A stretch of DNA of 10,511 bases from Verrucomicrobiota bacterium. Lineage in GTDB: Bacteria > Verrucomicrobiota > Verrucomicrobiia > Limisphaerales > CAZBKV01. The stretch spans positions 1-10,511 of the forward strand of contig JAGHDA010000317.1 of the NCBI GenBank assembly GCA_021160185.1, written 5' to 3'. Below are positions 1-7,110 of this stretch, in pieces. Below the pieces are notes generated by a model, which was not told the DNA's origin, did not search any database, and worked only from the letters and a program-made list of their open reading frames with translations. A program made the position numbers and the translations under genes. How positions within the stretch are numbered: position 1 is the stretch's first letter; the number at the start of each line of letters is the position of its first letter.

Positions 1-3000
1 GGAGCGCGGCAGGTCGCCGTGTCGGCGGCGTTGGCCGCTGCGTTGTGGGCGTTGGGCTTGGGGATGGCCGGCTCCCGAGGCGCGGAAAGGAAGAAAGGGT
101 TCCTCAAGCGTTGGGCCCCAACGGCGGGCGCGCTGCTGACCCTCGCTCTGGGCGCTTGGGGTTTGCAGACGCGTCAGGCGAGGGCTCAGGCGCAAATTCG
201 CCACGGAACGGCGCTTGAGGCCGAGTTGCTCGCCCAAGCGATCCCCTTCCCGATGGCGACGAATTTGCGCGGCATAGGCCGCGATCCGGAAGCCGCCCCT
301 CTCGCGGCGAAGCGGCTGAGTCGAATCCTGACGGGGTTTGCAAAACTGCTTGGAAGAGATTGGAGGGTGTGGCTGGCGCTCCCCGACAAGGAAGGATGGC
401 TGCAATTCCCGGGAGAAGAGGTCCCTCGGGATGGACGCGTTCCCGCACCGAAAAAGTGGGTCTCTCCGCCCCCATGCCTCGACGAGGCGCGAGCCGGCGA
501 CTCGGTGGAATGGTCCGTGGCGCAAAGCCCGAAGGGAGAGGCCGTCGTGGCGGCGGCGCCGATTTTCCATCCGGCCCTGGGCGTGTCGATAGCGTGGGCG
601 ACGGTGGAGCGCGACACGGCGGCCTGGCGGCGGGCAAGAGGCCTTGCCGAGATAGAAGTCGCGGCGGCGCTCCTCGCCTTGGCGTGGGGATTGGCCAACT
701 TCTTCCCTCTTGCCGAGCGAGCGTTCTCCCGCGCCGGCCGATCCGAGGAGGCGGCCGTGTGGGCGCCGGTCGGTTTTGCTCTTGTTGCCGGAGCGATTCT
801 TACAGGCCTTGCGATCTGGACAATCCGCGGAGCCTGGGAGGAAGCGGAGGACAAAGCGTTCGGGAACGCCGGCAGAAAGGCGACCGAAGCCCTTGGCGAC
901 CGCTTTCGGGCGGCCGTTCGAAATCTCCGCCAATTCAAGAGAAACGCAGGATCAGGGCAGGAAAGCCCGGTCAAAGCCTTAATCCAGCTCGCCGGGACTG
1001 AGCAAGAAGAGCCCGACGAGAGGCCCCGGCCGGAGTGGTTCGCGATCGGCTGGGTCCCTGAGATCAGCGAAACGAACCAAGCGGCCTTCGAGAAGTGGGC
1101 GCGCGCCCAGGGCGTGGAGGGCTATCGGTCGCGCGCGCAAGGGCGGGCCGTCCAGGGCGCGCGGGCGCCTCTGGTTCTCCCTCCGAACAGCCCGGATTGG
1201 GCGGCGGCATGGCAAGGGTTCGACCTGTGGGCGCAGCCCAAGGCTCGGGCGATGCTCCTGGAGGCTGCGGAAAGAAACAACATACGGGGGGCGGCGATGA
1301 GGCTTGCCCAGAGCGGGAACACCGCGCAGGCTCGGGTGGACGCGGCGTTCCTACCCATAAGGCCGCGGAGAAAATTCCCCGGCGCGCCTCCCGAAGGCGC
1401 GCGAAGCTGGGCGGCGCTCCTGATCAACCTGGATCTCCTGGTCCAATGGAGCATGGAAGCGATGGAAACGCCGATCAAAGGCCGACTGGTCGCTCTCCCG
1501 CCGGCGCAGTCCGGCGCCGGCCGAACCAACAAGGAGACGATCAAGCCCGCTTGTCCCCTCGCGCGCCGGATATGGATCTTCCTCTCAACCCCCAGCCTGG
1601 AATGGGCGCTGGAAGCTTCCCCCGCCGGCTCGCTCCTTACTCCTTCCAGCGCATGGCTTGTCTGGACTGTAGGAGGCGGAGGAGCGACGGCAACCTTTCT
1701 CCTTGCCGCTTTAGCGGGGGTGTGGGAGCGGCGGGACCAAGAACTGGAGCGGGCCATTCGGGAAAAGACGCGCCGCCTTGCCCGGCAAGCGGAGCTGCAA
1801 CGCTTCCTGATTCAACTGGCTCGGCGCAGCCTCCGAAGCGGCGGCGCGGAGGCGGAAGCGGTCACGGCCGAATGTCTCCGGGCCATTGGAGAAACATTCG
1901 AGGCGGACGAAGCGGCTCTCTGGCTCCTGGAGGGAGAGCGGGCGCGGCTTGCCGCGGCATGGCGGCGGCGCGGCTCGGCGGGCTCTTGGGAAAAAGAGCT
2001 GCCGTCGGCGTTAAGCGCCGCGGCGCGGGAGGCGGCCGAGCGCGGCAAGTGGCTCTTTGTCCAGTCGCCCCGCGAGCTGCCCGCCGAAGACCCGAAACGA
2101 CGCCTTCTCGAAGAAGCCGGGGTCCGGGAATTCCTCCTTTGGCCGTTGCGGGCGGCGGGCCAAGGCCTAGGCGCCTTAACGGTGGTTTACCGGCAAGCGG
2201 CAAGGAAATGGGGCGCGGTGGAAGCGCAACTGGTAGGAGCGGCGGCGGACCTGCTGGCTAACGTGGAAATCCGGCGGCGTTGGGAAGCGGAGTTGGACCG
2301 CTCCCGGGCCGAGTTGGAAGAATCCAACCGCAAGCTCCGGCAGGCGTTGGAAGAAGCCCGCGAGCTGGCTGAAAAAGCCCAAGAAGCCAGCCGGGCCAAG
2401 AGTCAGTTCCTGGCCATGATGAGCCATGAAATCCGCACCCCGATGAACGGGGTGATGGGCATGGCGGAGTTGTTGCTGCAGACGGAGTTGACGCCGCAGC
2501 AGCGGGAATTCGTCGAGGCGATCGTCGAGAGCGCCAACAGCCTCCTCTACATCATCGACGACATTCTTGATCTTTCCCGGATCGAGGCGGGCAAGCTGCG
2601 CCTCTACCCCCAGCCGTTCAATATTCGGAGCACGGTGGACGCCGTGTTGGAGATTGTGACCCATCGCGATCCTGAGAAGGACATCGAATTGGCCGCGATC
2701 GTGGACCGCCGCGTGCCCCACCGCCTGGTGGGAGACCCGGCCCGCATCCGCCAGGTGCTCCTTAATCTGGCCGCCAACGCCGTCCGCTACACCGAGCGGG
2801 GCTCCGTGACGATTCGGGTGCGAACGGTGGAAGAAAAAGAGGCGGCCGTGCGCTTGCGTTTCGAAGTGCGCGACACCGGACGGGGCATCGAGGCCGGAAT
2901 GCAAAAACGCCTCTTTGAGCCCTTCGAACGCCTCCGGGACCAAAGCGCCCTGCCGGGCACAGGCCTGGGGCTGGCCATTTCCAAGCGGCTGGTCGAGGCG

Positions 3001-4347
3001 ATGGGCGGCCGGATCGGGGTCGAAAGCGAACCGGGCAAAGGCTCCACCTTCTGGTTCGAGTTGGATCTGGCGGTTCCGGACCAGCCCGTGCTGGGTTTGA
3101 GCCATCCCGGGTTGGTTTTCGCCAATGTGGCGGTGGTCGCTCCCCCTTCCCCTGCGCGGGAAGCCGTGACGGAGATGGTAAGCGGCTGGGGCGTCCCTTG
3201 CGAGACGGCGGACTCGATCGAGTCTCTTCCGGCGGAGGCAGAAAAGGCAAGCGCGGTGGCGGTGGACGAAGCGGCCCTCCTGCAATTTCCCCACGGGCCG
3301 GAAGCGGCCGCGGCGGCTCTGGCAAAACGCTTCCCCCAGGCTTTCCGCATTCTCCTCGCGTCCCCCAAACGAGCGGTGGAAACAGCGGGAGCCGAACGTC
3401 GCCTCTTCCACCGCATCCTCCTCAAACCGGTGAAACAATCTGCCCTGTTTAATGCTCTTGTGGCCGCCGTGGAAGGCTCGGCGCAAAAGGACAGGGCAAC
3501 TCCGACATCGTCCGCGCCCGACCTCCTGTTCCAGGGCGATCCGGAACTGCGCCGACTCCGCATCCTGCTGGTGGAGGATCATCCCATTAACCGGCGGTTG
3601 TGTCTGGAAATGCTCGAGCGATTCGGATGCCATCCAGACGTGGCGGTCAACGGCAAAGAGGCCGTGGAACTGGCCAAAGAGCGCCAATACGACGTGATTC
3701 TGATGGATTGCGAAATGCCGGTGATGGACGGTTATCAAGCCGTGGAGGCCATTCGGCGCATGGAGAAAGACGCGGGCAAAGGAGCGCCGCGGACTTACAT
3801 CATCGCCCTGACAGCCAACGCCGCGGCGGGCGAGCGGGATCGCTGCCTGGCGGCGGGGATGGACGATTACCTGGCCAAGCCGTTTTCCATGCGCAGCCTC
3901 CAGGAAGCCCTCGAACGGGCGCTGCGAAAGTGCCCTGGACAGGAGAAGAAGACCGCTTCCGACAAAGCTCCGCCGCCCCGAACGGAGACGTTGGACCGAC
4001 GCAAGCTGGACCGCCTCGTGGAAGAGCTGGATCGGGAAACGGTCGCCGAGCTGATCGGCTCCTTTCTGAAAGAGTTGCCTGAGCAATTGGAGCAGCTCAA
4101 CCAAGCTCGCCGGGCGCGAATGTGGGAAGAATTCTCCCGAACGGCCCATTCCCTGAAGGGGATTTGCGCGACGATCGGCTTGGAGAAACTTTTCGGCGTC
4201 TTTCGCGCCATCGAAGAAGCCGGCAAGGCCGGGGATGAAAATCACGTCGACCAGTTGCTGGAAGCCTTGCCCCGAGACGCGGCGGAGGGCGCGGCGGCCG
4301 TGCAAGGCTGGCTGGAGGAAATCGATCCGACCAACAAAGCAAAATGA
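1..4347 (+). CDS. Hybrid sensor histidine kinase (sensor-TM-CHASE-like-GAF-HisKA-HATPase-pseudoREC-REC-Hpt), probably 5'-truncated
   Basis: Membrane phosphorelay kinase. Residues are numbered from the first GTG at 19. The frame stays open to base 1, so the true start is probably outside the window. Hydrophobic segments lie at about 2-18, 32-49, 213-231, 248-269 and 545-568. Region 50-212 is extracytoplasmic and resembles the small PAS/Cache-like sensors of such kinases. Region 285-490 is CHASE-like (FAIGWVPEIS near 341, then LPPNSPDW). After the last TM come a coiled coil, GAF (about 593-745), a second coil (750-795), and HisKA with phospho-acceptor H803 in SHEIRTPMNG. HATPase has N-box N916/N920, G1 D952-T-G-R-G and G2 GTGLG at 980-984. 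Next are a degenerate receiver (1034-1155, acidic pair lost) and an intact receiver (E1186/D1187, phospho-Asp D1230, K1287). A C-terminal Hpt carries H1377 in AHSLKG. Expected flow is H803 to D1230 to H1377 to an unknown regulator. Its stop overlaps the next gene by ATGA. The kinase identity is certain; the ligand is unknown. Confidence 0.95.
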   Translation, partial: GARQVAVSAALAAALWALGLGMAGSRGAERKKGFLKRWAPTAGALLTLALGAWGLQTRQARAQAQIRHGTALEAELLAQAIPFPMATNLRGIGRDPEAAPLAAKRLSRILTGFAKLLGRDWRVWLALPDKEGWLQFPGEEVPRDGRVPAPKKWVSPPPCLDEARAGDSVEWSVAQSPKGEAVVAAAPIFHPALGVSIAWATVERDTAAWRRARGLAEIEVAAALLALAWGLANFFPLAERAFSRAGRSEEAAVWAPVGFALVAGAILTGLAIWTIRGAWEEAEDKAFGNAGRKATEALGDRFRAAVRNLRQFKRNAGSGQESPVKALIQLAGTEQEEPDERPRPEWFAIGWVPEISETNQAAFEKWARAQGVEGYRSRAQGRAVQGARAPLVLPPNSPDWAAAWQGFDLWAQPKARAMLLEAAERNNIRGAAMRLAQSGNTAQARVDAAFLPIRPRRKFPGAPPEGARSWAALLINLDLLVQWSMEAMETPIKGRLVALPPAQSGAGRTNKETIKPACPLARRIWIFLSTPSLEWALEASPAGSLLTPSSAWLVWTVGGGGATATFLLAALAGVWERRDQELERAIREKTRRLARQAELQRFLIQLARRSLRSGGAEAEAVTAECLRAIGETFEADEAALWLLEGERARLAAAWRRRGSAGSWEKELPSALSAAAREAAERGKWLFVQSPRELPAEDPKRRLLEEAGVREFLLWPLRAAGQGLGALTVVYRQAARKWGAVEAQLVGAAADLLANVEIRRRWEAELDRSRAELEESNRKLRQALEEARELAEKAQEASRAKSQFLAMMSHEIRTPMNGVMGMAELLLQTELTPQQREFVEAIVESANSLLYIIDDILDLSRIEAGKLRLYPQPFNIRSTVDAVLEIVTHRDPEKDIELAAIVDRRVPHRLVGDPARIRQVLLNLAANAVRYTERGSVTIRVRTVEEKEAAVRLRFEVRDTGRGIEAGMQKRLFEPFERLRDQSALPGTGLGLAISKRLVEAMGGRIGVESEPGKGSTFWFELDLAVPDQPVLGLSHPGLVFANVAVVAPPSPAREAVTEMVSGWGVPCETADSIESLPAEAEKASAVAVDEAALLQFPHGPEAAAAALAKRFPQAFRILLASPKRAVETAGAERRLFHRILLKPVKQSALFNALVAAVEGSAQKDRATPTSSAPDLLFQGDPELRRLRILLVEDHPINRRLCLEMLERFGCHPDVAVNGKEAVELAKERQYDVILMDCEMPVMDGYQAVEAIRRMEKDAGKGAPRTYIIALTANAAAGERDRCLAAGMDDYLAKPFSMRSLQEALERALRKCPGQEKKTASDKAPPPRTETLDRRKLDRLVEELDRETVAELIGSFLKELPEQLEQLNQARRARMWEEFSRTAHSLKGICATIGLEKLFGVFRAIEEAGKAGDENHVDQLLEALPRDAAEGAAAVQGWLEEIDPTNKAK

Positions 4348-5549
4348 AAATCCTCTACGTGCATGAGCGGTTCGGCGCCCTGGCCGGAGCCGAGGCCAAC
4401 GCTTACATCACAGCGGAGGAGCTGGGCAAGCGCGGCTGGGAAACGGGCCTGCTCCACGGCCCGCCCACCGGAAAAAACGAGGAAGGCTGGCGGCGGGTCT
4501 TTCCCGCCCGGCGACTGGTGGAAGCAGCCGACCCGGCCGGCGCAACGCGGCGCATGCTGGAAGAGTTCGCCCCGGACATCGTCTACGTCCACAAGATGGC
4601 CTCCCTGTCGGTCCTCCGCGCCCTGGTTGAAAGCCGGAAGCCGTTGGCGCGGATGGTTCACGACCACGACATCTATTGCATGCGGAGCTATCGCTACAAC
4701 TACTTCACCCGCCGCATCTGCCGGCGGCCGGTCTCGCCCTACTGCCTTTTCCCCTGCCTGGCTTTCATCGCCCGGAACCGCCAGGGAGGCTTCCCGATCC
4801 GCTTCCTCAGCTACCGGGAGAAGCTGGAGGAAGTCGCGCTCAACCGTCGGTTCGACCGCATGGTGGCGGCGACCACATACATGCGGGACGAATTGATTCT
4901 CAACGGGTTCGATCCGAAACGCATCGAAATCCACGCGCCGGTTCCCCGGCCCGGGGATCCGAACGTGCGGAGCTCCTTCAGCGATCGGAACTTGATCCTC
5001 TACGCGGGGCAGATCATCCGGGGCAAAGGGGTGGACGTCCTGCTCCGGACGTTGGCGCGGGTGCGGAAGCCCTTCGAGTGCGTCATCTTGGGCGACGGCA
5101 ATCATCGGCCATATTGCGAGAAGCTTACGCGGAAGCTGGGACTCAATGACCGGGTCCATTTCAAAGGCTATGTGCCCCAGGAACAGCTCAAGGAGCATTA
5201 TCGTGAGTGCAGCGTGGTGGCGCTCAGCTCGGTTTGGCCCGAGCCGTTCGCCGCCATCGGCCTGGAAGTGATGCGCTACGCTCTGCCGGTGGTGGCGTTC
5301 GACGCCGGCGGCATCCGCGATTGGCTGCATGACGGACACAACGGCTTCCTGGTCCCATGGATGGACGTGGCGGCTTACGCGCGGCGCATCGAGCAGCTCC
5401 TTGAAGACAAAGCCCTGGCCCGGCGGATGGGCGAAGCCGGGCTCAAGCTGGTAAGCGAGCGCTACGATTTCCACCGCTATATCGCCGACCTGGACCGCAT
5501 GTTCCGGCAGATCATCCGCGAGCGCGCCGAGGCGCCGCCTGGAAAATGA
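4344..5549 (+). CDS. GT4-family (GT-B fold) glycosyltransferase
   Basis: A 401-residue retaining glycosyltransferase of family 4 type. It probably transfers a sugar from an NDP-sugar to a lipid-linked or surface glycan on the cytoplasmic side of the membrane. The N-terminal Rossmann domain opens with MKILYVHERFGALAGAEANA, the usual GT4 pattern with a glycine-rich acceptor loop. The C-terminal nucleotide-binding domain has LYAGQIIRGKG (G227-K228-G229) and the EX7E motif E300-PFAAIGL-E308, followed by the usual PVVAFDAGGIRDWL. There is no signal peptide. A quartet of cysteines (C112, C126, C134, C138) follows HDHD at 106-109, a pattern I associate with a subset of GT4 enzymes. The ATG overlaps the upstream stop (ATGA), and the nearest GGAGG-like sequence (4314-4320) is too far away to serve as its Shine-Dalgarno, so translation is probably coupled. 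The sugar and acceptor cannot be told from sequence. Confidence 0.92.
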   Translation: MKILYVHERFGALAGAEANAYITAEELGKRGWETGLLHGPPTGKNEEGWRRVFPARRLVEAADPAGATRRMLEEFAPDIVYVHKMASLSVLRALVESRKPLARMVHDHDIYCMRSYRYNYFTRRICRRPVSPYCLFPCLAFIARNRQGGFPIRFLSYREKLEEVALNRRFDRMVAATTYMRDELILNGFDPKRIEIHAPVPRPGDPNVRSSFSDRNLILYAGQIIRGKGVDVLLRTLARVRKPFECVILGDGNHRPYCEKLTRKLGLNDRVHFKGYVPQEQLKEHYRECSVVALSSVWPEPFAAIGLEVMRYALPVVAFDAGGIRDWLHDGHNGFLVPWMDVAAYARRIEQLLEDKALARRMGEAGLKLVSERYDFHRYIADLDRMFRQIIRERAEAPPGK

Positions 5550-6178
5550 ACCGCTCTTCCAAGCCTTTTCTTGTGGCCATCGCCGGGGGCAGCGGCTCGG
5601 GCAAAACCTGGCTGGCGCAGGCGCTGGAAAGCAGGCTGGCCCACGAAGCCGCGCGGTTGTCTCTGGACGACTTCTACCGCGATCTTTCCGGACTGCCGCC
5701 TGAAGAACGGGAAAAGGTCAACTTCGATCATCCCGAGGCCCTGGATTGGGAAAGCCTGCGCCAAACCCTCGAGCGGCTCAAAGCGGGAGCGCCCGCCGCG
5801 GTTCCCGAATATGATTTTGCCGCGCACACGCGCCGGCCGCGCCGCCGCCGAATGGAGCCGCGCCCGTGGATCCTTCTGGAGGGGCTGTGGACCCTGCGGC
5901 CGGAATGGCTCCGCCGCATGACGGACCAGGCGATTTACGTCGAGTGCCCCTTGGAGGAGAGATGGAAGCGGCGGCTGAATCGAGACACGCTCGAGCGCAG
6001 GCGGACCGAAGAGTCCGTGCGCCGCCAGTTTCAAACCCAGGTCTTGCCGATGCACGAGCGGTTCGTGGCGCCCCAACGGCGATTTGCCGATCGGATTGTG
6101 GTTTCGCCGGTAAGCGAGGCGGAAGTCGCGGCGCTCGCGGAGGATCTCCGGCGCGCGGTGCGAAGAGAGTTGCCTTGA
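5546..6178 (+). CDS. udk: Uridine kinase-like P-loop NTPase (Udk / phosphoribulokinase family)
   Basis: A 210-residue protein, close to the usual length of bacterial uridine kinase, which phosphorylates uridine (or cytidine) to UMP (or CMP). Walker A is GGSGSGKT at 14-21. The family's other signatures are in order: LDDFY (40-44), NFDHP (59-63), PEYDFAAHTR (87-96), the LEGLW strand (the family's EGI region), the RD-x-x-ERRR lid segment where the family usually has RGR, and PMHERFVAPQRRFAD near the C-terminus. The start is an ATGA overlap with the glycosyltransferase stop, so it is the third gene of a translationally coupled set. A pyrimidine salvage enzyme here may feed UDP-sugar pools for the neighbouring transferases; that role is inference. 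Related P-loop kinases acting on another small substrate cannot be excluded, so the symbol is given by family resemblance. Confidence 0.82.
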   Translation: MNRSSKPFLVAIAGGSGSGKTWLAQALESRLAHEAARLSLDDFYRDLSGLPPEEREKVNFDHPEALDWESLRQTLERLKAGAPAAVPEYDFAAHTRRPRRRRMEPRPWILLEGLWTLRPEWLRRMTDQAIYVECPLEERWKRRLNRDTLERRRTEESVRRQFQTQVLPMHERFVAPQRRFADRIVVSPVSEAEVAALAEDLRRAVRRELP

Positions 6179-6214
6179 CTCTCTTTTCGGCGCAGCATGG
6201 CATCCGCCTGAAAC

Positions 6215-6235
6215 AGGGGAAGAAACAAGGGAAGG
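6215..6235 (+). promoter_or_regulatory. Purine-rich ribosome binding region before the sugar transferase
   Basis: The 61-base gap 6179-6239 is the longest between genes here. It holds two purine tracts, AGGGGAAG (6215-6222) and AAGGGAAGG (6227-6235). The second ends 4 bases before the ATG at 6240, a short but workable spacing, and supports that start. I see no convincing terminator. A TTGACT at 6175-6180 has no good -10 partner 17 bases on, so an internal promoter is not supported. Confidence 0.55.
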
Positions 6236-6239
6236 CCCC

Positions 6240-7058
6240 ATGCCGGAGGAAATTTCCAACCGCCCCGAGGAGGAAGGAAAGCGCCCGACCAAAGCCTGGG
6301 ATTTCCCGGAGGAACAGCTCCGGGAAGCAATGATGGCCCGGCTGCTGGCGGCGCAAAGCCCTTGGGGACGGTTCCGACTCAACCTCTACGTCAAGTGGAA
6401 ACGCTGGGCGTGGATTGCCGTCACCCGCTTCGCCTACTTCCTCAAACGGGCGATGGACATCGGGGTGAGCGTGATCGCCTTGATCCTGTTGGCGCCGCTG
6501 TTTCTGATCATTGCCGTTCTGATCAAGCTGGAAGACGGCGGCCCCGTTTTCTTCCGCCAAACTCGCTACGGCCTCTACGGCAAAGAATTTCAGATGCTCA
6601 AGTTCCGAACGATGGTTCCGGACGCCGAAGAACGGCTCAAAGAGCTGCTCGCCCTTAACGAGAAGAAGGACGGCGTGACCTTTAAGATGAAGGACGACCC
6701 GCGCATCACGAAGATCGGACGGTTCCTCCGAAAGGCTTCATTGGACGAGCTGCCCCAGCTTTGGAACGTGTTGAAAGGCGAAATGTCTCTAGTGGGGCCG
6801 CGCCCGCCGGTGAAGCGGGAAGTCGAACTTTACGAACTGCGCCACCGCCGCCGGTTCCTCGTCAAGCCTGGCATCACCTGTCTCTGGCAGGTGGGCGAGC
6901 GCCACGGAGGCCTGTTCGAGATCGGCGACCGGAACGAAATCGACTTCGAGGAACAAGTGGGTCTTGATGTCCGCTACATCGAAAGCCAATCCTTCTGGAA
7001 AGACTTGTGGATTCTCCTCAAGACGATTCCCGCCATCGTCCTGGGCAAGGGGGCGTGA
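6240..7058 (+). CDS. Polyprenyl-phosphate sugar-1-phosphate transferase (bacterial sugar transferase, monotopic PGT)
   Basis: A 272-residue member of the bacterial sugar transferase family. These enzymes start lipid-linked glycan synthesis by moving a sugar-1-phosphate from an NDP-sugar to undecaprenyl phosphate on the inner membrane face. The family hallmarks are all present: KRAMDIG at 69-75, one hydrophobic re-entrant helix (about 75-94) ending in the LIKLEDGGPVFFRQ region, KFRTM, the catalytic Asp-Glu dyad D169-E170 in SLDELPQLWNVLKG, MSLVGPRPP (182-190), KPGITCLWQVGER and a C-terminal DVRYIES. It lacks the four N-terminal TM helices of the long WbaP/WcaJ type. Instead it has about 65 charged, proline-containing residues, longer than the minimal PglC-like form. 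It is likely the priming enzyme of a polysaccharide made with the upstream glycosyltransferase. Sugar specificity is not readable. Confidence 0.93.
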   Translation: MPEEISNRPEEEGKRPTKAWDFPEEQLREAMMARLLAAQSPWGRFRLNLYVKWKRWAWIAVTRFAYFLKRAMDIGVSVIALILLAPLFLIIAVLIKLEDGGPVFFRQTRYGLYGKEFQMLKFRTMVPDAEERLKELLALNEKKDGVTFKMKDDPRITKIGRFLRKASLDELPQLWNVLKGEMSLVGPRPPVKREVELYELRHRRRFLVKPGITCLWQVGERHGGLFEIGDRNEIDFEEQVGLDVRYIESQSFWKDLWILLKTIPAIVLGKGA

Positions 7059-7093
7059 CCCAAGGCTGCTTTGGAAAACGAAACGGGCTTTTT

Positions 7094-7100
7094 AAGGAAG
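7094..7100 (+). promoter_or_regulatory. Shine-Dalgarno AAGGAAG for the pseudoenzyme fusion gene
   Basis: AAGGAAG lies 10 bases before the ATG at 7111 and fixes that start. It sits inside a small possible hairpin: GGCTT (7086-7090) pairs with AAGCC (7098-7102) around a 7-base loop. The stem could partly mask the site, but five base pairs in a GC-rich region may be chance. Confidence 0.55.
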
Positions 7101-7110
7101 CCGCTACAAA

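Noticed and set aside
1095..2261. A 388-codon + strand open frame overlapping the kinase gene in another frame
   Set aside because: The translation is low-complexity Gly/Arg/Pro, while the overlapping frame encodes the CHASE-like region, a TM segment and GAF.
2176..4305. A 709-codon open frame on the - strand opposite the kinase gene
   Set aside because: It lies fully antisense to well-defined HisKA, HATPase, receiver and Hpt domains. Its translation has no recognisable motif and is rich in His, Arg and Gln, as expected from reading GC-rich codons backwards.
4242..5474. A 410-codon open frame on the - strand opposite the glycosyltransferase gene
   Set aside because: It is antisense to an intact GT4 gene with all motifs and crosses the kinase-glycosyltransferase junction. 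It shows no family signature or ribosome binding site of note.
6175..6203. Possible promoter TTGACT with TGGCAT 17 bases later, before the sugar transferase
   Set aside because: The -10 matches only 3 of 6 consensus bases and the -35 overlaps the upstream stop codon region; this is too weak to call.
7059..7110. Possible terminator between the sugar transferase and the fusion gene
   Set aside because: The only stem is five base pairs and is followed by mixed sequence, not a T run, so it does not look like an intrinsic terminator.
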